Below, one piece after another: positions 1 to 9,778 of a stretch of DNA of 53,614 nucleotides. Under the pieces are notes generated by a model. It was not told the DNA's origin, did no database searches, and worked only from the letters and a program-made list of their open reading frames with translations. The stretch comes from Candidatus Woesearchaeota archaeon (GTDB taxonomy: Archaea > Nanobdellota > Nanobdellia > SCGC-AAA011-G17 > GW2011-AR20), in the NCBI GenBank assembly GCA_016203115.1, contig JACQNJ010000031.1:1-53614 (forward strand), in the 5' to 3' direction. The position numbers and the translations under genes were made by a program. How positions within the stretch are numbered: the first letter of the stretch is position 1; each line of letters begins with the position of its first letter.

Positions 1-64
1 AGTCAAGGATTATCTTAATTAGTTCTTCCTTGCTCAAGTCATTTAGTTCTTTTGGGGTTTCCAT
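1..64 (-). CDS. N-terminus of a truncated (off-window) protein, possibly IS66-like transposase
   Basis: Reverse complement gives ATG start: METPKELNDLSKEELIKIILD..., resembling the N-terminus of IS66-type transposases; GGAGTGAGG upstream. Confidence 0.4.
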   Translation of the reverse strand, partial: METPKELNDLSKEELIKIILD

Positions 65-349
65 TCGTTCCTCACTCCAACCCCCAAGAGTTAGTAGTTG
101 AAACTACTATTTGTTATTTTCGGTTAACTAAACGGATACTTCTTTTAGATAATCTGAGAAACGTTTACTCATTTGTACACTTTCTGTTTGTACATCTCCA
201 TTTTCCATTATTAAGTATGACATTTTCTATTCACCCATAGTTGTTACTACTATTAGGTTTATAAGTTTTTCGGTGCGCTCACCTACCTATATCATAAGGC
301 GAAATTATCAATCGAAACCTTTAAATATAAGCATATATATCTAATATAT

Positions 350-499
350 ATGAGAAAACAAGATATAATCTTAAAATTGAAAGACATAACTGTTGCTGAA
401 GTGTTAGAGAGAGAAACTTCTACATTCGGAACAGGATGCCATGTTATAGTGCCTCAAAAACATAGAGGCAAGAAAGCGATTGTAATAATAAAAGATTAA
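350..499 (+). CDS. DUF2080-like transposon-encoded small protein (49 aa)
   Basis: MRKQDIILKLKDITVAEVLERETSTFGTGCHVIVPQKHRGKKAIVIIKD; pattern resembles DUF2080 transposon-encoded proteins; TATA-like tttaaata upstream. Confidence 0.55.
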   Translation: MRKQDIILKLKDITVAEVLERETSTFGTGCHVIVPQKHRGKKAIVIIKD

Positions 500-509
500 T
501 AAGAAAGCC

Positions 510-525
510 GAGAGCCGAAGCTCTC
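510..525 (+). other. Perfect hairpin GAGAGC-CGAA-GCTCTC just upstream of AGGAGG/ATG
   Basis: Read directly; 6-bp stem with 4-nt loop next to the DUF2080 ORF. Confidence 0.6.
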
Positions 526-626
526 AGGAGGAAAAAATGTCTTCTTTGGTCACAAATGTGTTCCACGCATCACAAAGTATTATTTTCATAGTTTAGAGAA
601 AAACTTTTAATACTTAACGCATTCAG

Positions 627-1190
627 ATGCACATTATGGCATTCTTAGCACAGGGTAAAAGAGGCAAAGTTTACTTAAAAGGGAACATAGCTACAAAGAA
701 ATCCCAGCCATTTAGAGTAATGAATGAAGTTTACTGGTTAAAAATTCTAAACAAACATAAAATCGGCCCAAAACTTATAGCTTACACAGAAGACTCATTT
801 TCTTATAATTTTGTAAAAGGAGAAGAAATAATAACTTGGACTGAAAAAGCAACTAAACTTAATATAATCAAAGTTCTAAAAAATATAATAAAACAATGTG
901 AAGTAATGGACTTATTAAACGTAAATAAAAAAGAAATGAACCATCCTTACAAGCATATTTTAATCTCTAATAATAAACCAGTTATGATAGATTTTGAAAG
1001 GTGTAAAATAACAGAAAATCCAAAAAATGTTAATCAGCTCTTTCAATTTTTCATAAACTCAAGAATGAGTTCCATATTAAAAGAAAAAGGAATAATAATT
1101 AATGAAAAAGAAATAAAACTATTATTAAAAGAATATAAAAAAACAAGGAGTAAAAAAGTTTTGGATGAATTAATTAGTCTTCTTAGCTGA
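627..1190 (+). CDS. Putative archaeal RIO/Bud32-like serine/threonine kinase
   Basis: Kinase-like lipid kinase fold: GKRGKVYLKGNIATKK, MNHPYKHILI, PVMIDFERCK (DFE). Confidence 0.6.
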   Translation: MHIMAFLAQGKRGKVYLKGNIATKKSQPFRVMNEVYWLKILNKHKIGPKLIAYTEDSFSYNFVKGEEIITWTEKATKLNIIKVLKNIIKQCEVMDLLNVNKKEMNHPYKHILISNNKPVMIDFERCKITENPKNVNQLFQFFINSRMSSILKEKGIIINEKEIKLLLKEYKKTRSKKVLDELISLLS

Positions 1191-2486
1191 TTTTCTTTTT
1201 TTCCTATTCTGATTTTCCATTCTTTTCTTTCTCAAAGAATAATGAACTGGGTTTTTAATAAACTTGCAAAAACCATCTGGATTGCATATATTTATTCCGG
1301 GATAATACTGCTGGTTATCGCAATTAGGGGGAAGGAGATTTCCTTTCTGCCTTTTATGCCAGCTTATTTGGGCATTGATGTAATTATCTCTTAAAGGCTC
1401 AGTATTTTTTTTATTCCACTCAGAAACAACTTTTTCAATTTGGGAATAATCATATCCTGTATTTCTCAAAAAATTAAGTAAAATAAATAAAAACCTCTTC
1501 CTTCCATCCTCTAATCCTTTCAATCCTAACAGCATGCAGGGAGGAAAAAATTCTTCGGATATCATATCTTTAACAGTTTCAAATTCTTTTTTTGTCTCAC
1601 TTACTTTCTCGCTGGATTGAGAGGGTAGTTTCTGATTCCAGTCAAAAGCCTGGGTTATTAAATTTCTTGCTTCCTCCTCTCCAAAATCATCATCATTCAT
1701 ATATCCCAAATCCGTCTTAACATTCTCAATTTTAGCACTATCTCTTGAAAAGCTTAAAACATCTTCAGAATTAATAGGTACAGAAACTAATCCTGATTTT
1801 TCATTTAATGAATAAGAAGCTCTGAACATATGCCTACTGGAGATTAGCACAGTATCAATATCAACCAATGAAAATGGATTAAATTTTCCATTTTCAATCA
1901 TTTTTTCTTTCTCAATTCCTATGTCTTCAGAAATCTTGTCTAAACTATTGTTTTCTAATAATCTAGCAGTTAAATGATCTTTTATGATATACTTTAAATA
2001 AGCAACAACAACTCTTGGTCCATCAGGGAATAATAGTCTAGTATCAACATCATTAACTTTTTTTGGAAATGCTTTAAATGGAATTCCTATATGGAATCCT
2101 CTGTTTCCCGAAAATTTAACAGAAATATTCTTTATATTATGAAACTTTAATGCCTCAATAATTAAAAAAGCTGCTTGTCTTGAAAACTCAAAATTCTTGC
2201 TGTCAACATCAATTATCAAATCCCAACCAACCCTTAATTCATCTAACTTTTTTTTCGTCATTCCAGCTTCCAATAAAAGAGGATTTGACCATTTCTCCTC
2301 GGAAAAATGAAATGAAGTAGCGCCAGACCTTACAAGTTCAAAAATATCATTTTCAAATGGGAGGATATCAGGTCTTTTGCCAAATCCCCTCTCCCCGAAT
2401 TTCACAGCCATTTCTCTATTCTTCGCAATATTAAAAATGTGCTTTTGAATATCCTTTCTAGAATAATATTCAAGTACTTTATTCAT
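1170..2486 (-). CDS. priS: DNA primase, PriS catalytic domain fused to a PriL-CTD-like Fe-S domain
   Basis: FSGNRGFHIGIP and LIIDVDSKNFE primase motifs; C-terminal region with four Cys (PPCM, PPNCD, NICN, GFCK) followed by KNPVHYSLRKK. Confidence 0.8.
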   Translation of the reverse strand: MNKVLEYYSRKDIQKHIFNIAKNREMAVKFGERGFGKRPDILPFENDIFELVRSGATSFHFSEEKWSNPLLLEAGMTKKKLDELRVGWDLIIDVDSKNFEFSRQAAFLIIEALKFHNIKNISVKFSGNRGFHIGIPFKAFPKKVNDVDTRLLFPDGPRVVVAYLKYIIKDHLTARLLENNSLDKISEDIGIEKEKMIENGKFNPFSLVDIDTVLISSRHMFRASYSLNEKSGLVSVPINSEDVLSFSRDSAKIENVKTDLGYMNDDDFGEEEARNLITQAFDWNQKLPSQSSEKVSETKKEFETVKDMISEEFFPPCMLLGLKGLEDGRKRFLFILLNFLRNTGYDYSQIEKVVSEWNKKNTEPLRDNYINAQISWHKRQKGNLLPPNCDNQQYYPGINICNPDGFCKFIKNPVHYSLRKKRMENQNRKKRKSAKKTN

Positions 2487-2497
2487 CTTCAGAGAAT

Positions 2498-3217
2498 TTA
2501 ACTATAAAGAGTTTCCTCAGAAGACTCTTCAGAGGGCAATTGGCTCGGTTTAATTCCAGATCCATTGTCTTTCTTAAACTTAAATACAAAAAAAGCAATC
2601 CCTATTAAACTTATCGGTATGATAATATACCATATGCTAATATCAATGCCTCCTTTATCGCATTTTTCTCCACCTTCACAGTCAGGATCACAGAGGCTAG
2701 GGTCTGGATTGCAAACTCCATCTTCTGCATCAGGTTTGCAGTCTTGTCTACAATTCATATAATTCTCATTTTTACCGCAGACTTTGTCAGAAACACATGT
2801 CACCAAAATGCTCACAGGTGTTCCTTGTATCTTAGTTGTAGTTTTAACATCAATAACCTTGGTAGGTGAAAGAGAGTAATAGCCAGAAGACAAGAGTTTC
2901 ATTCTATAATTAAAAGATGAAACGCTCTTTGGACCTATTGTTTTTTCCCATCTTAAGAAAGAAGCTTTAATTCCATTGAAAAATCTAGTTTCATGCGGCT
3001 CAGAAGGCTCGATCATTTGGATATCATTGGGTAATTTTTCTTCAATAGAAAGAACCCTTTCTTCAGGATAAGGGTTAAAGATATTTATTTGCACATTTAC
3101 AATGTCTCCCTCTCTTGCACTTTCCTGCACTTCCCTCACAACTTGAATTTCTTCTTGAGAAAACACAGGTAAAACTAAAACCAATACAGCTAGAATTAAC
3201 AAAAAACTCTTTTTCAT
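2498..3217 (-). CDS. Secreted/membrane-anchored Cys-rich protein with DUF11-like domain and C-terminal TM
   Basis: Signal peptide MKKSFLLILAVLVLVLPVFS; Cys cluster; TM IWYIIIPISLIGIAFFVF. Confidence 0.55.
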   Translation of the reverse strand: MKKSFLLILAVLVLVLPVFSQEEIQVVREVQESAREGDIVNVQINIFNPYPEERVLSIEEKLPNDIQMIEPSEPHETRFFNGIKASFLRWEKTIGPKSVSSFNYRMKLLSSGYYSLSPTKVIDVKTTTKIQGTPVSILVTCVSDKVCGKNENYMNCRQDCKPDAEDGVCNPDPSLCDPDCEGGEKCDKGGIDISIWYIIIPISLIGIAFFVFKFKKDNGSGIKPSQLPSEESSEETLYS

Positions 3218-5133
3218 CTCTTAGCCTCAAATGCCAGTTTTTCAATAATAGTTCCAATAACTTTTTTAGTCTTAAATGTTATACGTGATCCCTGCTTTAT
3301 AACACTTTCTTCAACTCTTTCACATCCTTTTATCTTGCTCATTTCAGGGCAAAGTGCCCTTCCATTGTCATTATAGCAGTTAGCAAGATTTTCACAGTAA
3401 GGATAATTCTGTGGCGGCAAACCTCCTAAAGTTATAGGGTCCGCATTGCCAGTAGTGTCCACAATAGTATACTTCCTGTCTAATGGGAACTTGACAAGAG
3501 TATATGCATGGCTAGTGGCCTCACCGAGATAAATATCACTGCTTCTAAACCCTAATTTTCTTAAGAGGGTAACTACAGCAGCACTATAATCTACACATGT
3601 TCCTGTTGACAAAATATTGATGCTTGCTCCAGTATGAACATCCTGTAATGCAATATTGTTTTTATCTAGCCTTGTATCAGAAAGCCATTCTCCTAACACC
3701 CTATTCTCAGATGTGCTCTTGCATTGTAGTAAGCTTAAATCCGTGTCAGTTATAGGCAAGGGTCTTGGGCTATACAAGGGATATTGTTCAGGGCATAATT
3801 CTCTTACCCCATAGCAGCACATTTCAGAATAAAAATAATCCTGCATATAAATTGCTCCATCACCAATGCTTTTAATGATATATAACGCTTGGCACGTTCT
3901 TACATCTCCGCCAGAATTAACATTAGCAAAAGAACAGGAACCAGATCGTTTCCTGTCTAAAAGAGGAGTCCCATCACAGCAGTTAATCGCATCCTCAATT
4001 ATGTAATCCAACCCATCATCGCACACTTCAAAAAGATCGCAGGAATTGCTTCTAGAATTTATTGCAAGAATTTCTCCCTCTTTAGATGGCCATTTCTTAG
4101 TGCAAATAGTGTCTTGAGGAGCATAAAAGGTTGGAGTTCCTCCACATTTCTCTTTTTTATTGACTCTAACATTCACAGTATCAGTTGAAATAGCTCCTTT
4201 AGTGTCTTTGACTTCCAAAGTTATAGTATACACTCCAGGCTTGGGAAACTTGGTTTTGATAATTCTTCCTTGTCCTAAATCATTCAATCCTTCTTTCCAG
4301 ACAAATGCACTGCTCAACGAAGGTAAATTTCCATCAGGATCATATGATTTTGAGCCATCCAATACGACCTCTTGGTTAATGAAAACAGTTTTATCGCTTC
4401 CAGCGTCAGCCTTAGGATGCACATTTGTTCCTGTATCTGCTTGGATCTGTAAAACATTAATCACAAAGCTCATTGTACTTGACTTTTCCCCATCGGAAAC
4501 AGATACATCGATAGCCTCAGAGCCTACCTGTTTAGGCAGGCAAGAAAATATATCATTAGCAACATCACATTGGATAACATCAGAAGCAAAGGAATTCAAT
4601 CCATTGCTGAAAGTAAATCTTAAGCTCTTCCCCTCAGGATCTTCTGCGTAAAGATTAAGGTCTATTGGATCAAAAGGTGCATTAAAGGGAGGTATTTGAG
4701 AAATAGTAGGAGGAGCATTCACTAAAGAGAGATCGGAAGATTCAGTTCCTCCTCCAGCAGATAAGCAAGATCCTTGAAAGCAATAAGCTCCACCAGGGCA
4801 TCCACAGATTTCACATGCAGGAATTAACTGCCCATTCTCGCAATATTTAGGCTTTCCAAGCCCTCCAGAGCTAAAGTCCGAACAAGCTCCGTAAGGGGTA
4901 CCATCAGAACAAGAAGATCCAGTAGCAAGATTATTCAATGCTTGAACATTAGATACACAGCATATCCCGCTATCACAAGGGGAAGTAAGTTCTAATTCAA
5001 TTTCATTAGCATCGCAAATATCTCTGCATCTCCCCCCAACTTGCTGGCAGCTTGTTTCATCCTGGGCATATACTGAATACATTAAAAAAATAAAAAATGC
5101 TAATAAAAAAAACCACCTCATATAAAACAACAA
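3214..5133 (-). CDS. Secreted protein with PKD-like domain and transglutaminase-like domain
   Basis: Signal peptide; PKD-like GSKSYDPDGNLPSLSSAFVWKEG...YTITLEVKDTKGA; Cys-His-Asp triad GTCVDYSAA...SHAYTLVKF...YTIVDTTGN. Confidence 0.75.
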   Translation of the reverse strand: MLFYMRWFFLLAFFIFLMYSVYAQDETSCQQVGGRCRDICDANEIELELTSPCDSGICCVSNVQALNNLATGSSCSDGTPYGACSDFSSGGLGKPKYCENGQLIPACEICGCPGGAYCFQGSCLSAGGGTESSDLSLVNAPPTISQIPPFNAPFDPIDLNLYAEDPEGKSLRFTFSNGLNSFASDVIQCDVANDIFSCLPKQVGSEAIDVSVSDGEKSSTMSFVINVLQIQADTGTNVHPKADAGSDKTVFINQEVVLDGSKSYDPDGNLPSLSSAFVWKEGLNDLGQGRIIKTKFPKPGVYTITLEVKDTKGAISTDTVNVRVNKKEKCGGTPTFYAPQDTICTKKWPSKEGEILAINSRSNSCDLFEVCDDGLDYIIEDAINCCDGTPLLDRKRSGSCSFANVNSGGDVRTCQALYIIKSIGDGAIYMQDYFYSEMCCYGVRELCPEQYPLYSPRPLPITDTDLSLLQCKSTSENRVLGEWLSDTRLDKNNIALQDVHTGASINILSTGTCVDYSAAVVTLLRKLGFRSSDIYLGEATSHAYTLVKFPLDRKYTIVDTTGNADPITLGGLPPQNYPYCENLANCYNDNGRALCPEMSKIKGCERVEESVIKQGSRITFKTKKVIGTIIEKLAFEAKR

Positions 5134-5160
5134 CTTTTGAATTTTTAAATACTTTTTCTT

Positions 5161-5610
5161 TTAAGAGGAATTATCCTCCTGAATCATATTTTCAAGTTCA
5201 TTATGGATTTTTTGCAGGGTAGCATAAGCTTCAGAAACTTTTCCTCTCATTAGGTTCCTAAGGTCTTCCAGTTCTTTAATCTGATTTGCAAGGAGTTCAG
5301 TAGTAGAATTAAAATTTTTTTTAACAAGAGTACCTGCCCCAACTCCAATTATAAAATCTTTGGCTTCATTGAGTCTTGCCTTAGTAAAGAGATTATGCCC
5401 TAAATGAATTAAAATTTCTGTATCTTTCTTTACATTTTTTAATTCACCAACAGAATTTTTTAAAAGCCCCAAGTCAACAATTTGCTCTTCAAGATTATTA
5501 AGTTGCTCTTCAAGTTGCCCCGCCTGTTGAGAAAGAAGCTGGAATTCAGCATACTTACTTTGGATTTCTGTCTTGAGATTCATCTGCCTTTTTGATTGAT
5601 GTTTTTTCAT
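5161..5610 (-). CDS. pfdA: Prefoldin alpha subunit
   Basis: Coiled-coil ends with central LIHLGHNLFTKARLNEAKDFIIGVGAGTLV; likely start is the internal Met at 5583. Confidence 0.85.
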   Translation of the reverse strand: MKKHQSKRQMNLKTEIQSKYAEFQLLSQQAGQLEEQLNNLEEQIVDLGLLKNSVGELKNVKKDTEILIHLGHNLFTKARLNEAKDFIIGVGAGTLVKKNFNSTTELLANQIKELEDLRNLMRGKVSEAYATLQKIHNELENMIQEDNSS

Positions 5611-5923
5611 TCTTTTTAATACTACTTTCCTTTTCCTTTCTTATCCTTATAGGTTTTGCTCCACTCTTTTTATCAGATTTTTTCTTTTCAATAATCTCAA
5701 TGCCCGCTATTTTCATAGCAGCATGAATCTCAGAGGTAGGTGCATCCTTTTTTATTTTTAGTGTAGTTCCAGAAATCTCAAGGTGTTCAAGATTGCATTT
5801 TCTCCTTCTTACATTCCCATCTATTAAAACAAAATTTCCTTCAAGCTCATCAGCTATAATGCAAGTCTTTCCCGCTTCTCTTCCTAAGAGTTTTATGCAT
5901 ACTTTTCCCAATAAACCTGTCAT
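5555..5923 (-). CDS. rpl14e: Ribosomal protein L14e
   Basis: GKVCIKLLGREAGKTCIIADELEGNFVLIDG; operon context. Confidence 0.85.
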   Translation of the reverse strand: MTGLLGKVCIKLLGREAGKTCIIADELEGNFVLIDGNVRRRKCNLEHLEISGTTLKIKKDAPTSEIHAAMKIAGIEIIEKKKSDKKSGAKPIRIRKEKESSIKKNEKTSIKKADESQDRNPK

Positions 5924-6193
5924 TTAAACAGTCCTCACATCTGATATTATTTTTCTTTTAGTGCAAGAAGGGCACAAAACCCCGCCATACTTTCTTTCAG
6001 GTCTCTTTTGAGACTTAGGCAGATTTTGCATCTTTGTAGGTCTTTCTCTCATCATTCCATGCAACACTGCCCCACATTTCCCGCATAAAGCTTTCTTAGG
6101 TTTACCCTTCTTATAAACAAGTTTTGATATGCCTGAAGGTATTCTAATATGTACTCTCCTCAATGATCTTGATCTTCTGCTTGGTCTTGGCAT
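5924..6193 (-). CDS. rpl34e: Ribosomal protein L34e
   Basis: MPRPSRRSRSLRRVHIRIP, CGKCGAVLHG, RPERKYGGVLC. Confidence 0.95.
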   Translation of the reverse strand: MPRPSRRSRSLRRVHIRIPSGISKLVYKKGKPKKALCGKCGAVLHGMMRERPTKMQNLPKSQKRPERKYGGVLCPSCTKRKIISDVRTV

Positions 6194-6194
6194 G

Positions 6195-6725
6195 TTAATA
6201 AACCTTCATTACTTTTCTTAGGATTGTGCTAAAGACAATGGACAACAATAAATATGCCCAAATCCAGCCAAAAAATCCTAAAATTTTCGGGTCACCAAGG
6301 TTTTTAAATATATCTGTGAACCACCTTATAAGTAAAACAAAAGGGATTGCAGTATAAACTAAAGGAGTCATAGAGTGTTCAAAAGTTTTAGGAATTTGCT
6401 CAAACTGTTTCTTTTGGAATTCTATCATCTTAGCAGGGTCATCTTTATACTTCTTCATATCTTCCTGAATTTTTTTTTGTTCATCTTTTAGTGTTTTTAA
6501 AGCCTCTTGGTCAGAGCCATACTTTTGTACTAGGGTAGTCAAAAAAACAATAACAAAAACAACAAAAATAAACCCTATATTTAAATTAATTTTCATGATG
6601 TAGCCAAAAGTGGGGTCAAGAACAGCATGGACACTTTTTCCAATTATAGGAACAGTATTCCATAAGCTAGCAATAACTAAGCTCACAACCATGACAAGAA
6701 AGATTAATAAAAATCCTTTCTTCAT
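6195..6725 (-). CDS. EMC3/TMCO1-family (DUF106) membrane protein, YidC/Oxa1 superfamily
   Basis: Membrane protein with cytosolic coiled coil between SecY and L34e, the usual archaeal position of DUF106. Confidence 0.85.
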   Translation of the reverse strand: MKKGFLLIFLVMVVSLVIASLWNTVPIIGKSVHAVLDPTFGYIMKINLNIGFIFVVFVIVFLTTLVQKYGSDQEALKTLKDEQKKIQEDMKKYKDDPAKMIEFQKKQFEQIPKTFEHSMTPLVYTAIPFVLLIRWFTDIFKNLGDPKILGFFGWIWAYLLLSIVFSTILRKVMKVY

Positions 6726-6726
6726 T

Positions 6727-8112
6727 TTAGCTTCCTCCCATCATCTTTCTCATTGCAGGATGCATGTCAAGCATATGATCTTGCGCAATTCTCTCATAGA
6801 ATGTATAAATTATCATGACTGTTAAAAGAATACCCGTACCATTAGATAAAGTTCCAGAAACATCTGCAAAAGCCGCTAAGAATGCTACAGTAAGCGCCCC
6901 CATAATAGTTAAAGGAAAAATATATCTTTCCAATATCCTCTCCAGCACCCTCTCATCTCTCCTAAATCCTGGAATTTGCAAGCCTGAAGCCATCAGCTGT
7001 TTTGCCTGAGATGCAGCATCCATTCCAGAAGTTTGTACCCAAAAAATAGAAAAAATAACAGAACCTACCATTAGGAAGATAGCATAAGAAGCAGCATATG
7101 CTAGGTTGATAGGATCAAACACTCCATTAATAAGCGTGCTTACAATGTTTGGTGGGAAAACCCACATAACAAACCCGGATGTAGGGGTATTCCCAGAGAA
7201 TGTTCCTAAAAAAGGATGCCCGCTTTTCTGAAGTAAACTCGCCCATAGTTGAATATTGGCTAATAAAGCTGCAATGAGAATAACAGGGATATTAGATGTA
7301 TATAAAAATTTAAGGGGCCATCTTATCCCATATCCTCTTACCTTTCCAAAAGACAAAGGAATCTCTACTTTCATTGATTGCGCATAAACTGCAATAGCAA
7401 AAACAATAATAGTTGCTAAAATAGCACTAGCAGCTAACATAGCTCCGTTGACATTCCCATTTGCTAAAGAATAGAAAAATACTAAAAGCTGCCCTACAGG
7501 AGCTTGACCAGAACCAAAAGCAATATCTCCTAAAGAATTCAAAGGAGAGAACATTCTTATAAAAATTTGTGATGATACTCCTGCAGCAATGAATAGTGAT
7601 ATTCCAGATCCAAATCCCCATTTATTCATAACTTCATCCATATAAAGGATTAATATTCCTCCAATAAACAATTGGAAAACCAAAATCCATGGAGAAAATC
7701 CAACAGCCGGAGTTAATCCCCCCAAGAAAACAAAAATAATTGCTTCAAAGATAATGAAGAATATAGATAAAACTTTCTGTAGCCCCTGAAAAAATTTCCT
7801 TCCATCTTTAGTTGTTGTGTCAATCTTTAAGATGCCAGATCCAGATAGCAGCTGCAAAACTATAGATGCAGTAACAATTGGCCCTATGCCCAAAGTAGTT
7901 AAAAATCCAAACTGCGCACCTAAGATGATGGATAAAAATTCAAAGTTAGCCAATGCAGCTTCTTCTAGTCCATAAAGTGGCACAACACCTAAGATAAAGA
8001 AAGCAATAAGTATAATTAATGTCCACTTAAGCTTTTTATTGAAGGGTAGATGTTTTTCAGTTGGACCTATTACTTCGGGTAAGGTAGATATGATTGAATT
8101 AAAAAATCCCAT
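6727..8112 (-). CDS. secY: Preprotein translocase subunit SecY
   Basis: Multi-TM protein; plug/TM regions LLSGSGILKIDTTTKDGRKFFQGLQK, YGIRWPLKFLYTSNIPVIL; operon position. Confidence 0.97.
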   Translation of the reverse strand: MGFFNSIISTLPEVIGPTEKHLPFNKKLKWTLIILIAFFILGVVPLYGLEEAALANFEFLSIILGAQFGFLTTLGIGPIVTASIVLQLLSGSGILKIDTTTKDGRKFFQGLQKVLSIFFIIFEAIIFVFLGGLTPAVGFSPWILVFQLFIGGILILYMDEVMNKWGFGSGISLFIAAGVSSQIFIRMFSPLNSLGDIAFGSGQAPVGQLLVFFYSLANGNVNGAMLAASAILATIIVFAIAVYAQSMKVEIPLSFGKVRGYGIRWPLKFLYTSNIPVILIAALLANIQLWASLLQKSGHPFLGTFSGNTPTSGFVMWVFPPNIVSTLINGVFDPINLAYAASYAIFLMVGSVIFSIFWVQTSGMDAASQAKQLMASGLQIPGFRRDERVLERILERYIFPLTIMGALTVAFLAAFADVSGTLSNGTGILLTVMIIYTFYERIAQDHMLDMHPAMRKMMGGS

Positions 8113-8113
8113 C

Positions 8114-8563
8114 TTAATTACTTAAACTTCCACCTGCTTTTTCTATCTTTTCTTTTGCTCTCTTGGAAAACAAAGAAACTTTAATGTCTAAGGCCTTAGT
8201 CACTAAACCAGCACCAAGGACTTTATTATACCCCAAGTCAGACAAATCAATGATGTATTTGTCTCTATCTTTTTTTACAAGATTTTTGGCAACATAAAAA
8301 TCAAGTTTTTTCTCTAAATCAAAAACATTTATCGCATGAATTTTCTTAACAACCTTTTTTGGCCTATGAAATCCGCTCTTTCCATAATATGCATTCCCTA
8401 CAGTAGTAAGTATGCTTGGCTTTTTTTGCCCAGCTCTCTTTCCAGTTCCAGCCATACCAAATCCCCCTCTGTTTCCAGAGCCTCTTCTTTTCTTTTTAGC
8501 ACCGCCTCCGTGTGTATGGCTTCCTCTGTAGCGTACAGCTTTTTTTTGTTTGTTAATTGGCAT
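8114..8563 (-). CDS. rpl15: Ribosomal protein L15
   Basis: RYRGSHTHGGGAKKKRRGSGNRGGFGMAGTGKRAGQKKPS. Confidence 0.95.
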   Translation of the reverse strand: MPINKQKKAVRYRGSHTHGGGAKKKRRGSGNRGGFGMAGTGKRAGQKKPSILTTVGNAYYGKSGFHRPKKVVKKIHAINVFDLEKKLDFYVAKNLVKKDRDKYIIDLSDLGYNKVLGAGLVTKALDIKVSLFSKRAKEKIEKAGGSLSN

Positions 8564-8564
8564 A

Positions 8565-9035
8565 TTAAATCATCCTTTGTAATAGACTATTAATCTTATC
8601 TTTTCTATATCCTAAAACTCCACCCATAGAAAAAGGTTTTTTTATCCCTCCTCTTTCAAACCCCCTTAAAGGAGGCCTTAGCTTAAAAAAAGATTTTAAT
8701 CCAGGAACATCTTTAAGATTCCTTTTTCCTTCATACAGCTGTTCAGCAAAACCTTGAATGTCTACATTTATTTTTTCTTTTATATAGGCGTTATCAAGTT
8801 TTTTATTCCCAGGTAGTTTTCCTCTTTCATCTAAAAGCTTAGTTAAAGTAGCCTTATCAATCTCTCCCCAGGTAGTATAGTCTTTAATCTTTTTTAGCAT
8901 CCCTATGATCTCTTTATTATTATCCACAACGATACAATGATATTTATTATAAATTTTAAGAATGTGCATAGCACTTTCTATTCTTCTGTTGACACCAGCT
9001 CTTCCTCTCACGCGAATCACAGCAAGTTTACTCAT
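8565..9035 (-). CDS. rpl30: Ribosomal protein L30
   Basis: MSKLAVIRVRGRAGVNRRIESAMHIL; C-terminal LRPPLRGFERGGIKKPFSMGGVLGYR. Confidence 0.95.
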   Translation of the reverse strand: MSKLAVIRVRGRAGVNRRIESAMHILKIYNKYHCIVVDNNKEIIGMLKKIKDYTTWGEIDKATLTKLLDERGKLPGNKKLDNAYIKEKINVDIQGFAEQLYEGKRNLKDVPGLKSFFKLRPPLRGFERGGIKKPFSMGGVLGYRKDKINSLLQRMI

Positions 9036-9777
9036 TTCTTCCTCTTATTATCCCTAAATGTTCTACATCTTTGTTTGATATTTTGGTTTTGGACAACTCT
9101 TTGAAAGCATTAAAACAGGCTGTTACAAGATTTAGTCTATTCTTAGAATTCATGGCATTTGCATAAATGTCTTTTATGCCCGCCAAATCCAAAACTTTCT
9201 TGCATTCTTCTTCAATGCATAATCCAGTACCCATAGGAGCAGGAATCAATTCTATTTGAGCAGAACTGCATTTCCCTGTAGTTTTAAAGGGTATAGAATG
9301 GGAAGCCCCACATCCACATGCCCAGCTTCCGCATCCTCTTCGGATGTTCATCAAATTTAATTTAGCAGCTCTCAATGCTTTTTCTCTTGCAGGCATTGTT
9401 TCTTTGGATTTCCCAAAGCCTATCCCTACATAGCCGTTTTTATTTCCAACAACAGCTAGACAGGCAAAGTTGGGTTTATTCCCTTCTTTAGTTTTCTTTT
9501 GAGTTTGTCTCCAGATGCTTTTCTTCCCTCCACCAAACTTTCCTTTTGATTGCCCTATAGATAGTAAAGTAGACTGTAAATCAGGAACAAGCATGTCAAC
9601 AATTTGGGGTTCCAGAAGTTTGACTCCTTTAGTGAGAATCTCTTCAATACTTTTAATTTCCCCAGATTTTACTTTTCTGCCTATTTCCGTCTTAGGGGCC
9701 CATCCTTCTTTATCAAATCCTTTTATAACAACTCCTTCAGGAGGCTCTACAACAATGACTTTTTCTTCTTCTACCAT
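9028..9777 (-). CDS. rps5: Ribosomal protein S5
   Basis: Conserved GNKNGYVGIGFGKSKET, APMGTGLCIEEECKKVLDLAGIKDIYA. Confidence 0.97.
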   Translation of the reverse strand: MVEEEKVIVVEPPEGVVIKGFDKEGWAPKTEIGRKVKSGEIKSIEEILTKGVKLLEPQIVDMLVPDLQSTLLSIGQSKGKFGGGKKSIWRQTQKKTKEGNKPNFACLAVVGNKNGYVGIGFGKSKETMPAREKALRAAKLNLMNIRRGCGSWACGCGASHSIPFKTTGKCSSAQIELIPAPMGTGLCIEEECKKVLDLAGIKDIYANAMNSKNRLNLVTACFNAFKELSKTKISNKDVEHLGIIRGRNE

Positions 9778-9778
9778 T

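Noticed and set aside
52-240. Plus-strand 62-aa ORF at the left edge
   Set aside because: Overlaps the better-supported minus-strand start METPKELNDLSKEELIK; Phe/Leu-rich spurious composition.
4160-4651. Plus-strand ORF of 163 aa inside the PKD/transglutaminase gene
   Set aside because: Antisense to a well-supported secreted protein; composition is typical of antisense translation.
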